Source of the DNA: Myotis daubentonii | Lineage: Eukaryota > Chordata > Mammalia > Chiroptera > Vespertilionidae | DNA length: 64,000 nucleotides | NCBI RefSeq assembly: GCF_963259705.1 | Contig: NC_081840.1 | Location: 148,773,549-148,837,548, forward strand | Direction of reading: 5' to 3' | Shown here: piece after piece, positions 54,626-64,000 of the stretch | How positions within the stretch are numbered: position 1 is the first letter of the stretch | How the letters are laid out: each line of letters opens with the position of its first letter | Notes under the pieces: model-generated | Told to the model about the DNA's origin: nothing | Databases searched by the model: none | What the model saw: only the letters and a program-made list of their open reading frames with translations | Position numbers and translations under genes: made by a program

Positions 54626-56249
54626 TTATTCTCTGACTTTATAAGTAATATTTCATATACATAGTCCATAGGAAACACAGAGTGTCCATGAAATCAATCC
54701 ACACTGTTTGTGTATAAGTCCAGTAAGACTAAGAAAAAGTTGTAGATTATCAACTTTACTAGAAAAACTAACAAACAGTAGTTTTATAATTATTAAAATG
54801 TATATATTTTATTTCCTAACAACAAGATTTTGACAGTCTCAGCTTGAATATAAAAAAGTCTGTAAAACAGGTTACACGTTGGAAAAGGGCCAAGTAGAGG
54901 GGAAAAAGTATCAACATGAGATAAAACACACCACAAAAGGGAAGCAAGGACGCATCTGTCCTTGGTGTTAGTAAACCTGGACAGCATCAGAACTGGTCAT
55001 AGTTTGTCTATCAAAATTGCCAAATAGAAACCTTACTAAGTGCTTAGCGAATGCCAAGGCTACCCTCACTCCTAACATGGCTGCCATAGCACTGGTGAAA
55101 AAGATCTTGTTTAATCTGGTTTTCAGACTAGTAACAGATGCATTCCATAATTTTTGTTTTAACATGATATACAAGAAAACCTAAATGTACAATCTGCCTG
55201 TGTGTCTGGAGATATTTTTTCCTTAGCTTGATGCATTGCCTTTTGATGAACATTTTAGCTCAGCAAATTTTATTTCTGTACACTAAGGAATTTTATAGTT
55301 CTAAAAGAGCTTTTAAATCCTTTGGCAGAGATTCATTCATCTTAGTAAAACAATAGCTGGCAGATATACACAGTCTACAGGAAGTCAGGGTAACAACTTC
55401 GGTCATTTTTTAGGTGAGCTATTCAGCAAACTTTGATTTGTCCTCCACAAATTGAAGATTTGTTTTCTTAAATGAAAGTACATGATTTCTTCTTATTCTA
55501 TATTCTAAAAGTCAATAAACAAATCATCAAATAAAATATGGTTTATACCAACTTTCATAATTCACATCTGGACTGTATAGCTCACAATAATATTTCCCAC
55601 CATAATATTTCTGTAAAAATAATTCTAAAACATATTAAACCAACAAAAACAATATCATTTCATCAACACTCATACTAAAAAATTTTCTTAGCTCCCTATA
55701 ATTCTGGTACATGATCTTTAGTCAATTAGCTATAAGTATTTAGAAAATGTCTTTTAAACAACTAAAGAAATAATGTTTAATTCATTTGCTTAGAGATCAG
55801 CAGGAAAGCAAAGTCATATTCAAATGGACTCTTCCCCATATGCCAATCAGCTACTGGTTATGCAAGAATGGTTTCTGCATTATATTAAAATTTTAAGAGA
55901 AAGTCCTGTTATATATAGATCCATGAAGACAGAAAAGCTGCCTTTTTCTTGCTTACTATTTACATCCCCTACACCTAGCAAAGCTCTTGACACATGGAAT
56001 ACAATTAGCACGTATTAGTTAAATGACTACATCAGGAGATCCTCCTCAAAGCCATCTTTTCTACCTTCTAAAATCAAATCTATATTTGTACCACTTCTCT
56101 GACTTAAGGAATTATTTCTAGAAAGGTATCTTTAATATATTACATGAGTGAGTCAGCACATTGGATCACTGATAAGCAACAGGTGTAGAGGTATTTATTT
56201 GGCAGCATTGAGAGCTGGCACTGACCATCCTGGCTAAAATCTAGCTCCC
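54626..56249. other. Mostly unassigned; possible L2 relic near 55905-56030
   Basis: No gene recognised. 'gaagacagaaaagctgcctttttcttgcttactatttacatcccctacacctagcaaagctcttgacacatgg' resembles a forward L2 3' end ('...tgtatccccagcacctagcacagtgcctggcacat'). Confidence 0.4.
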
Positions 56250-56485
56250 ACACACATGTCATGCCTACCTACCCCCATCTCTTTATCCTCTTTCTATGCT
56301 TTATCTTTGTAACAGCCCTTATCAAAGATATTTTATGTAGTTAATGTCTTGATTGCCTATCAACTCCTAATGGAATGTAAGTGCATGAGGGAAGATGTTT
56401 TATTTCATTCTACCCTGTACTTCCAAGGTCTACAACAGTACTTGGCACACAGTGGTTTTTGATGAATGGATGGGCGGGTGCATGG
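56250..56485 (+). repeat. L2 LINE 3'-end relic
   Basis: 'atcaactcctaatggaatgtaagtgcatgagggaagatgttttatttcattc' then 'cctgtacttccaaggtctacaacagtacttggcacacagtggtttttgatgaatgg' matches the L2 terminal order (gaatgtaagctccatgagggcagg, then cctagaacagtgcctggcacat). A short ATGGATGG repeat follows. Confidence 0.65.
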
Positions 56486-56598
56486 ATGCATGGATGGATA
56501 AATGAATGGATAGAACAACAAGATCCAAAGACCGCAGAAAATAAGAAACTAAGTGGGCCACCATAGAAGAGCTTAGGAAATTAAAGATAATGCATGGG

Positions 56599-57036
56599 CG
56601 TTATGGGTTGAATTGTTTCCCCAAAACACAAATGTTCAAGTCCTACTCACTGGTACCTGTGAATGTGTCCTTATTTGGAAACGGGGTACTTGAAATATAA
56701 TCAAGTTAAGATGGGGTTATACTGTAGTACAGTGAGCCCTAATCCAATATGGCTGTTGTCTTTATAAAAAGAAGAGACACAGACATACAGATAGGGAAAA
56801 CAGCCATGTAAAGACAAAAGCAGAGATTGGACTTCTACTGCCACAAGCAAGAACACCTGGGGCCAAAAGCTGGAAGAGGAAAGGAAGGACCCTCCCCTTG
56901 GGACTTCAAAGGGTGAATGGTACTGCCAACATCTTGATTTCCTACTTCTAGACTCAAGAACAGTGAGAGAATAAATTTCTGCTGTTTTCAAGCAGTTTGT
57001 GGTATTTTGTTAAAACAGCCCTAAAAAACTAATACA
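56599..57036 (+). repeat. Old MLT1-type (ERVL-MaLR) solo LTR
   Basis: 'gttatgggttgaattgtttccccaaaacacaaatgttcaagtcc', 'ctggtacctgtgaatgtgtccttatttggaaacggggtac', 'gagccctaatccaatatggctgttgtctttataaaaagaag', 'gctggaagaggaaaggaagg' and 'gtgagagaataaatttctgctgttttcaagcagtttgtggtattttgttaaaacagcccta' give the whole MLT1 order. It resembles the 10.6-kb LTR most. The 96-codon minus frame in it is not a gene. Confidence 0.85.
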
Positions 57037-59460
57037 ACTGGACATATTAAGGGAAGAAATGGGTCTCAAAAAAAAAAAGTAGAAAATACTAAAGACAAAC
57101 TTTGCATACCAAAAACATTCACCTTTGTATTTAACCAAAGATGGTTGTAAAAGAACTAATAAAATATTTACTAGGAGTTTTAAAGAGGAAATTCTAAGAG
57201 TAACAGGATATAGATTGTTCTTTTTTAAAATTATTTTTCTTGGTTTATTAAATTAATCTCTCTTAGAAAAAAATCTTTCACTACAAATGTTTGCTTAACA
57301 AAAGCTTTATTTTGCATTCCTAAGATCTTTAAAAAAAAATAGAGGTTTATATCAATAGCCTAATATTTTACCTCAGATGACAAAACGTAACTTTTCAGAT
57401 TTCATAATCTAATTTTTATTACTTTCATTATTATTCTATTAATATCACTACTTTGCTGTTATAACTTTTCAAAGAATAGATCTCTAACTCAGAGATATTT
57501 TATAATTCATTAAAATTATTTTCAAATAAATCATTTAAAAGTTTTCCCAGCATAATATATTCCAATGTTTTTCAAACTACTTAGTTTGAAAAAATAGTTG
57601 GTCCCTTCTTTCAATTTAAAAAATAAAAAGCTATTGAATATCAACTGTAACTGAAAACAATTTTTTTAATTAAAAATTTTGAAAAGGTAAAATGTACCCT
57701 CCTTAAACAGAAAAATCAGGAGGTAATTAACTTTATTAAAGATTATTCACTTTATAACAGTCATCTCTGAGTGGTAAACTCCACTAATGTATTTAAAATT
57801 ATTCTATTTACAAAACTTTAATTTTCAATTCCCAGGACTATTACTATTTTATGTAGTGAGGTTGAAACATGAACTGGACACATATTCAAGCCAGTCCTTT
57901 AGCAATTATCAGACCCATTGTGCAGATGGAAGAGATCATTGACATGAGCTCATGAAGAGAAAATCAACTGCAATGAGATACTATAAACCAGGTTTCTGGG
58001 CCAGTTTAGTCCTAGCTAATGAGGTTCTTGAGTATACTTTTATCATCAGCTTCTTTAAATCCATTGAGAGCATTTGGTGAAATGAATTTTAATCAGTTAA
58101 ATAAACTTCAATAAAATCTAATAGCTCCAAGATATTGCTAAGGAAGCAGGCAGGGGAGTATAAAATCTCATTTTATGTAGATTTTTCACTGATGTCTCAA
58201 TAAGAAGAAAATTAAGTTTCTTTCACATTTCATTTTTATTTTAAGTCCACCCTAAATCTGAATACCCGGTGGAAACTTTGCCAATAGCATTAGCATGCCA
58301 TAATGTGAAAGTGTTAAATTAGAGGTTGTAATTGATATTTTGATTTTCATAAACCTAACACACAGAGTGGGGGAGAGCTGGGAGACTGCAGCGGTGACAT
58401 TAACATTTTGGCAAGTGAGTCAATCAAACAGATGTGGCTTGTTTTATAGCCTGTGCAGAACTTAGATAAGACAATGTCTCATAAAAATAAAATTCTGGGA
58501 ATAACTGTAAATCTGTAATTCAAGTGTATTGGGGTTTACAGAAAGGGCAATAGAGGAATTTATGTGAGTTTTACTTCTCTTTTGGAAATTACACTTGCTT
58601 TTTAAGTGAATTGTCCTATGAAACCTATGAAAGTTGTCCTGATTGCTCTCAAATTTTTTTAAATATTAGAATTCTTCTATATGTCTGTTTAGTTATACAA
58701 TATTTGCCTTTTTGTCTACTAAAAACACCTGTTGGTTTTTATCTTAATGGTAGTATAGCTTAGGCGTTTGTTGTTAGTTGGAGGGGACTGTTTATTCTTT
58801 TTTGTTTGTTTTTTACAAAATCAACATCTCAATTATCTAACCCTGTACAAGCAAATATTTTACCCTTGTATGTTAATTCTTCAATTATAAAAGCTTGGGA
58901 CTTTTAGAGTGAGGATAGGATACAATCTATGTAAGTGAGATATTAGTAAAAAAAAAAAAAAACAAGAGTACACTAGATGGAAAGGTTACAGGTAAAGAAA
59001 AAAGAATCGAGGTATTCAAGCTAATAAAAACTACACTGCCTCAAATGAATATGATAGTTTCTGGAAATTTTAAGTTAGTTTACCACATATGAATTAAAGA
59101 GACTGGATATATAATACATTTTTAATTCAAATTCTTCTTTTTTGTAGCCACAAAATACTTTCATTCAAATTAATATTTTTCCTCTGAATGTACTATAATG
59201 TTATTAATATCTAAATAGAAGGTTAATTGAACATTATAATGCAAGGAGGACAAAGGTTATGTGACTTAAGGAAGTAAAAGAATTGGTTTCAGCTAAGACA
59301 TAAACTTGGTATAGTAATAACAAAGAATCTGCCAAGTATAATGATTTATCAACTGAATGAAAAGACACTTTATTATAAAATGTCTTTTTTTTTAATCACA
59401 CTCATTTTTCCATTCAACTGGAACAAATTTATTGAAGTCTAGATTTTTAAAAGAAAATGG
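57037..59460. other. Repeat-poor AT-rich sequence, no gene seen
   Basis: About 2.4 kb with no recognised mobile element. The part 57860-58560 is compositionally the most complex (for example 'taccaggtttctgggccag', 'ggcaagtgagtcaatcaaacag') and no long frame crosses it. It could contain conserved regulatory DNA, but this cannot be shown from one sequence. Confidence 0.4.
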
Positions 59461-59464
59461 TATT

Positions 59465-59940
59465 TATATATTTATAGTCAACTGATTTTTGACAAGGGAG
59501 CCAAGACCATTCAATGGAGGAAAGACAGTCATTTTAATAAATGGTACTGGGATGACGCGATATCCACATACAGAAAAAAATGAAATTAAGCCCTTACCTC
59601 ACACCATATATATATAAATGTTAATTCAAAATGGCTTATAGAACTAAATGTAAGAGTTAAACTTATAAAATTATTAGAAGAAAAAAACAGAAATCTTCAT
59701 GACCTTGAACTAGGTAATGTTTTTTAAAATATGACACAAAAGCACACAAGGCAAAAGAAAAATAAATTGGACATCATCAAAATATGCAAATCATGCATCT
59801 GATAAGAGACTTGTATCTAAAATAAAGAAATTTCAAAATTCAACAATAAAAAGATAATCCAATTAAAAAGAGGCAAAGGATTTGAATAGATATTTCTCCA
59901 AAGACATACATATGGCCAGTAAGTACAAGAAAAGATGTCA
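59465..59940 (+). repeat. L1 ORF2 fragment, old
   Basis: 'atagtcaactgatttttgacaagggagccaagaccattcaatggaggaaagacagtcattttaataaatggtactggga' is the L1 ORF2 'FDKG...QWRKDSLFNKW' region. It continues through 'ttagaagaaaaaaacagaaatcttcatgacc' to 'gatttgaatagatatttctccaaagacatacatatggccag', with internal deletions. No 3' UTR follows. Confidence 0.85.
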
Positions 59941-60235
59941 TTACCAAAAGAATTCTGTTTTCTTTGAAGTTATGTAACTACAATTGATGTGGGATTTTTC
60001 TCATGTTCAGAAGCAGCATTCCTTGTCATATTTTGCCACCATGATAAAAAAAAAAGAGAAATATTTAATATGGCCTGTACATAAAACTATTGTAACAACT
60101 AGTCTTCTTTACATTTCTTTCAAATGAGAGTTAGATTTTCTTTAACAATATTTTAAGGCCAATTCTGTTTGTTCCTTTGGCTATCTACCATTAATATAAT
60201 ATTTATTCAAAATATACAATAGATTTAATAATATA

Positions 60236-60548
60236 ACAGCTAATATTTTTAAGCAATTAATATGTTACACACATTTGTAAGCCCTTTTTTGTAGCTTAAG
60301 TCTTTTAAGCCTCGAAACAGCCCTAAAAGAAAGATATTTTTACTATCCTAATTTAACAGATAGAAACACTAAAGATTTGAAATGTGTAATGCAGTGGATC
60401 TCAAGCATGTCAACTTGGTTATAGGTAGGTTCTGATAAGCCAGAAATTTCATCATGTAAAAGTCACATGTAATCTGTCTATATTCCCATAGCTAGTAAAT
60501 GGTGGAGCCAGCTTTGTACTCAGGTGACCGGGCTCCAGGGCATATGAC
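60236..60548 (-). repeat. MIR SINE, reverse, with an internal insertion
   Basis: 'aagccctttttt...ttttaagcctcgaaacagccctaaaagaaagatatttttactatcctaatttaacagatagaaacactaaag' and then 'catagctagtaaatggtggagccagctttgtactcagg' are the reverse MIR order. Roughly 60391-60485 between them is not MIR and may be a separate insertion. Confidence 0.65.
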
Positions 60549-60635
60549 CTTATGCACTATTCTATATTCATGTCTACTTTAGCAGGTATGTTTTTTTCTC
60601 CAAATTGGCTGTTTCTCACTTCTCAGAAGACTGTA

Positions 60636-61095
60636 CAGTTGGCCCTTGAACAACACAGGTTTAATCTGCATGGGTCCACATACATAAATGCAGATTTTTT
60701 TTCAATAAATACTGTAAATGTATTTTATCTCCCTTATGATTTTCTTAATAATATTTTCTTTTCTCTAACTTACTAATCTTTTCTAAAATATATTTTTATT
60801 GATTCCAGAAAAGGAGAGAGAGGGAGAGAGAGAAACATCACTGATGAGAGAGAATCATCGATTGGCCACCTCCTGCATGCCTCCCACTGGGGTAGTGCCC
60901 ACAACCCGGGAATGTGCCCTGACGGGGAATCAAACCATTACCTCCTGGTTCATAGGTCGACACTTAACCATTGAGCCATGCAGGTCAGGTTCTAGCTTAC
61001 TTTATTGTAAGAATACGGTATATAATACATATAATATACAAAATATGTGTGAATGGACTATTGTTATCGGTAAGGCTTCCAGTCAAAGAACTGAG
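60636..61095 (+). mobile_element. MER2-type (Tigger) DNA transposon relic, split by Ves
   Basis: It starts CAGTTGGCCCTTGAACAACA after a TA dinucleotide and continues 'gcatgggtccacatacataaatgcagattttttttcaataaatactgtaaa'. After the SINE it resumes 'tttattgtaagaatacggtatataatacatataatatacaaaatatgtgtgaat...gttatcggtaaggcttccagtca', which is MER2 order. The 3' terminus is lost or too diverged. MER2 is an old pogo/Tigger-type non-autonomous element of placental mammals. Confidence 0.87.
60774..60990 (-). mobile_element. Ves SINE inside MER2
   Basis: Reverse Ves with A-tail (TTTTATTG side) at 60780-60800 and head end '...ccattgagccatgcaggtcagg' at 60970-60990. The 10-bp direct repeat TCTA(A/G)CTTAC flanks it (60764-60773 and 60991-61000). 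The 101-codon plus frame 60799-61104 is SINE-derived. Confidence 0.92.
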
Positions 61096-61100
61096 ATACA

Positions 61101-61451
61101 ATGAACTGAGTACAAATCACTTATGCTTTTTAATTGCTAATTTTTAACCTCTATTCCATGTTACCTGCCTCTGCCTTTGTTCTCCCTCCCTACCAAACCC
61201 CCCAGCCTCCTACACCACCACTCTCTATGTCATTCCCCTCAAAACACACATAAACCCTGGTATGAGTTTTAGTTACTTTTTACCTATGCCATGCCTTTAC
61301 TTTCATTAATACCTGTCTTTCACTCTCAATAAGCTTTAAAAAAAAGTATATATCCTAGTAAAAGCAGCCTCTTATGACTTTGCATAGTTTATTTTTAACC
61401 TTTATGTTCAAAACTATAGCTATAATTTTAGTATCTTCTTGAGATTATCTA
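61101..61451. other. Unassigned sequence
   Basis: No gene or repeat recognised; a C-rich stretch lies at about 61160-61260. Confidence 0.4.
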
Positions 61452-61878
61452 TCTATAATAATAAAAGCGTAATATGCAAATTGACCGAATGAAGAGCGGA
61501 ACTACCATCTGGACGACCATACCACAACACCCACTGGCGCCAGGACAGCCAAGGCAGGTGCAATGCGATTGGTCGGGGGCCCAGCCATCGCCCCATGATT
61601 GCCCTGCAGAAGGAGGCCCAGGCCACTGGCTGGCAGGGCAATCAATCAGGGGGCTCCACCATCACCCCAACGAGGGAGACCCAGGCTACTCCACAGTGGC
61701 ATTGTGGCGGGTCGGCGGGGCCTCCCTCTGTGGGGGTGACCCATTGCAGAGCCCTGGCCCAGTGGGCAGGGCCTACCTCTTTGGGGCAATCAATCGCGGG
61801 GCTTCCGGACTGTGAGAGGGCACAGACTGGGCTGAGGGACACCCCCCAGTCCTCGAATTTCATGTACTGGGCCTCTAG
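61452..61878 (+). mobile_element. Non-autonomous Helitron
   Basis: It begins TCTATAATAATAAAAGCGTA after host A and ends ...ACTGGGCCTCTAG before host T (61879). The terminal hairpin is imperfect (CGAATTTCATG). The body shares 'gggcctacctctttggggcaatcaatcgcggggcttcc' and 'gtgagagggcacagactgggctgaggga' with the Helitron at 50.0-50.5 kb, so the two belong to one subfamily. The 113- and 97-codon plus frames lack any Rep or helicase motif. Confidence 0.92.
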
Positions 61879-64000
61879 TATGACATAAAATTACAAAATG
61901 TCAATTCAGCATCCAATAAATCAACTTCTTTTGGTACCCTTATACTAAACAAAAAGTCATGTTAGAATAAAAGTGTTTATAGATTTATTGTTTCTATACT
62001 ATATAATCTCCTGAAAAACAAATCATTTTTATTTGTATCTATGTTCAAAAAAGCAATGGGAAGCCTATATGTATTATTTGTTTTCTAATTTGAAAATAGG
62101 CTAGGTGGCACCATGTGTAATTTATAGCCTTACTTCTAATCTAATAAAAGCAAGACCCATATCATAGTCATCAATTGTCTGAAGTTCTCAATCAATTGAG
62201 TCTTTGTATATTCTATAAGAGAAAATTTCATCAAAATCATACTATGAGAAAATCTCTGTTTTCTGGAAGACATTTAGTATGATGTCAGCCACTTGAACTA
62301 TAGTACTTTTATTGGTTCGTTACATTTTATTTTAAAGATTAACTGATTTTGCTCTCCAGCGAACCTGTATTTCTGAACTTGAACATTTCTTGAGATTAAG
62401 CAGACATCCAGTTCACTTTAGGTACTTGAGGTTTATCTCAGCTGATGAGATATTCAGAAATAACTCTCCACAGCAGACTTTTATGAACAAAGGCAACTCA
62501 TACTAGACACACATACTATCTAAAAGGTTTTACATCAGGCAACCTATGGTTCCCCCAATGGAATGCAGGATTTCTACTGTTATTTTTTAATGAAGATTTG
62601 AAGACTAAATACATTGCACTATATCCCAGGTATGGTAATAATATTGTATACATAGTATTATCTATATTGAGTAAAATCTTTTCATAAGTATACACAAATG
62701 TGTTTTGAAATTAAGAACAAATCAAACCTCACTAAAGTAATGTCACTAAGATTACAATAATAGAAAAAGTTCAAAAGCACTTTATTGAAATCTAAATTCT
62801 GGAAACTAAATTCAAATTCCTTTAAGGCACATGGAAACAATTTTCTTTCTTTTAAGTAACCAAACATAGTATGATTTATTTCCTGTAATATTGCTATTTC
62901 ACTGTTTTCAGTATTAAGTTGTTCATGAGGTTTCTACATTTATAATTCTTCTGAAAAAAATAGAAAATATGTTACTGGTATGTGTGAGTATTTTTCTAGA
63001 AAATTTTATGGGTGAAATATAGAATCAAGACTCAATAATGTGCAAACTGAAAGTGAGATAGGTAGAACCAAAAAGTTTTAGGAAGCAAAAGTTTTCCAAC
63101 CTAGCATAATGTTTTATGCATATCAAGTACTAAATAATTTGGGGTGAATAACTGATAAAACTCTGTAAGGGAAAAAAAACCATATTACCCTTTCTGTGAA
63201 TTAATTTTCACTGAAAACTAAGGTAGTTTCAAAATTTTCAAGTTTGTCTAATTTCCATTAAATTAGAATGAAAATTCATGCAAATTTCTCTGACAAGTTC
63301 TGAAAGGGTCAACCCAGCTTTTAAAATCTATACCTGTAGAGATTATATCAAATCATTACATTTGTTTGATATAGTAATGGATGAAATCACAGGTAATGTT
63401 TGTAAGAGTATGAAGAAATTATCATATCACAGCAGGTTTCTGTTGTCCTTAATAAGACACATTATATAAGTGCTTCATTTTTAATACTTAAAAACAGATG
63501 CATACCTATTATAACAAGAAAGTAGGGTAAGAAGGAAAATATAAAATAACTCAACACTTCTATTATTTTAAGCAATATTGTTTTTAGATATCAGATTGAG
63601 GGGACTGCTGTGCCCTTAACAATTAGGAGACCCAATTCAAACCTTCAAACCTTACTTAACACTAAGCTGCCTTAGCCTTCCTTTCACTGGTCAACCTACT
63701 AAATGTAAGAACTCATGATCATATCTGAAATGTAAATACTTTATTATTTAACAATTATATCTTAATACTTATGTCAGTCTTCAGTGTATAAATTTTAAGG
63801 ATTTTGTATGCCAGTTTTTTTTTAATACCCTCATAAGGACACAGTCAACAGCTAATGTTGCTGTTATTATAACCCCTTCAAGGAGGGAAGATAAAGTAGA
63901 ATCCTGGCAAATCTCAACATAATAGACATAAGTGCTTCAAGAAAAACTAATAAAATTTTTAAATAAAACCATTAAATAATGATTTTGTGATTATACTTAT
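61879..64000. other. Unassigned AT-rich sequence, no gene seen
   Basis: No gene, RNA gene or repeat family recognised up to the window edge. The two short frames here (62682-62867 minus and 63278-63469 plus) have no recognisable domain. Confidence 0.45.

Overview
The window is mammalian nuclear DNA, almost certainly from a vespertilionid (Myotis-like) bat. The evidence is the repeat content: tRNA-derived Ves SINEs, rolling-circle Helitrons of the HeliBat type (5' TC, 3' hairpin plus CTAG/CTAA, inserted between A and T), bat-type L1 3' ends, and well-preserved hAT and mariner-type miniature elements with intact target-site duplications. I found no protein-coding exon, tRNA or other host RNA gene. 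Open frames of 60-160 codons are chance frames or lie in L1, Helitron minisatellites or simple repeats. The window is best read as intergenic or deep-intronic DNA, AT-rich with GC-rich Helitron islands.

Layout. 1-9 kb: mostly unassigned AT-rich DNA with an L1 3' end (3.5 kb), L2 relics (5.1-5.7 and 7.2 kb), a short Helitron (6.0 kb) and a Ves SINE (8.7 kb). 10-21 kb: old LTR (MLT1-type), MIR, L2 and CR1/L3-like relics, one short Helitron (15.6 kb) and a compact sequence with an octamer next to a homeodomain-type core (13.6 kb). 21.7-22.1 kb: a retrocopy of an unidentified polyadenylated transcript, itself hit by a Ves SINE. 23.2-25.2 kb: an LTR-like repeat split by a 1.2-kb Helitron. 26-28 kb: a mariner miniature element and an L1 interrupted twice by Ves SINEs. 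28.6-31 kb: a perfect 48-bp tandem duplication, a hAT miniature element, an MLT1 LTR and a Ves SINE with a very long pyrimidine tract. 33.5-36.3 kb: an L1 ORF2 fragment split by a composite of two Helitrons. 41 kb: a second hAT miniature element. 47-50.5 kb: an old repeat with a Ves SINE, then the youngest-looking L1 3' half, with a Ves inside it and a Helitron in its tail. 51.1-54.6 kb: an LTR-like relic, Ves, a second composite Helitron (1.76 kb) with a long minisatellite, and another Helitron. 55-64 kb: L2, MLT1, an L1 fragment, MIR, MER2 split by a Ves, a last Helitron, and unassigned AT-rich DNA.

The elements do not form a gene system; they record successive insertions (old L2/MIR/MLT1/MER2, then L1, then Ves, hAT, mariner and Helitrons). 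The two most interesting signals concern Helitrons. First, at two loci the same Helitron 3' end, lacking its terminator hairpin and the final G of CTAG, is fused directly to the 5' TC of another Helitron, as expected if termination was bypassed and a composite element arose. Second, two Helitron copies carry a near-perfect inverted pair of sequences that match the CTCF core motif. Family names come from recognition by eye and were not checked against a repeat library.
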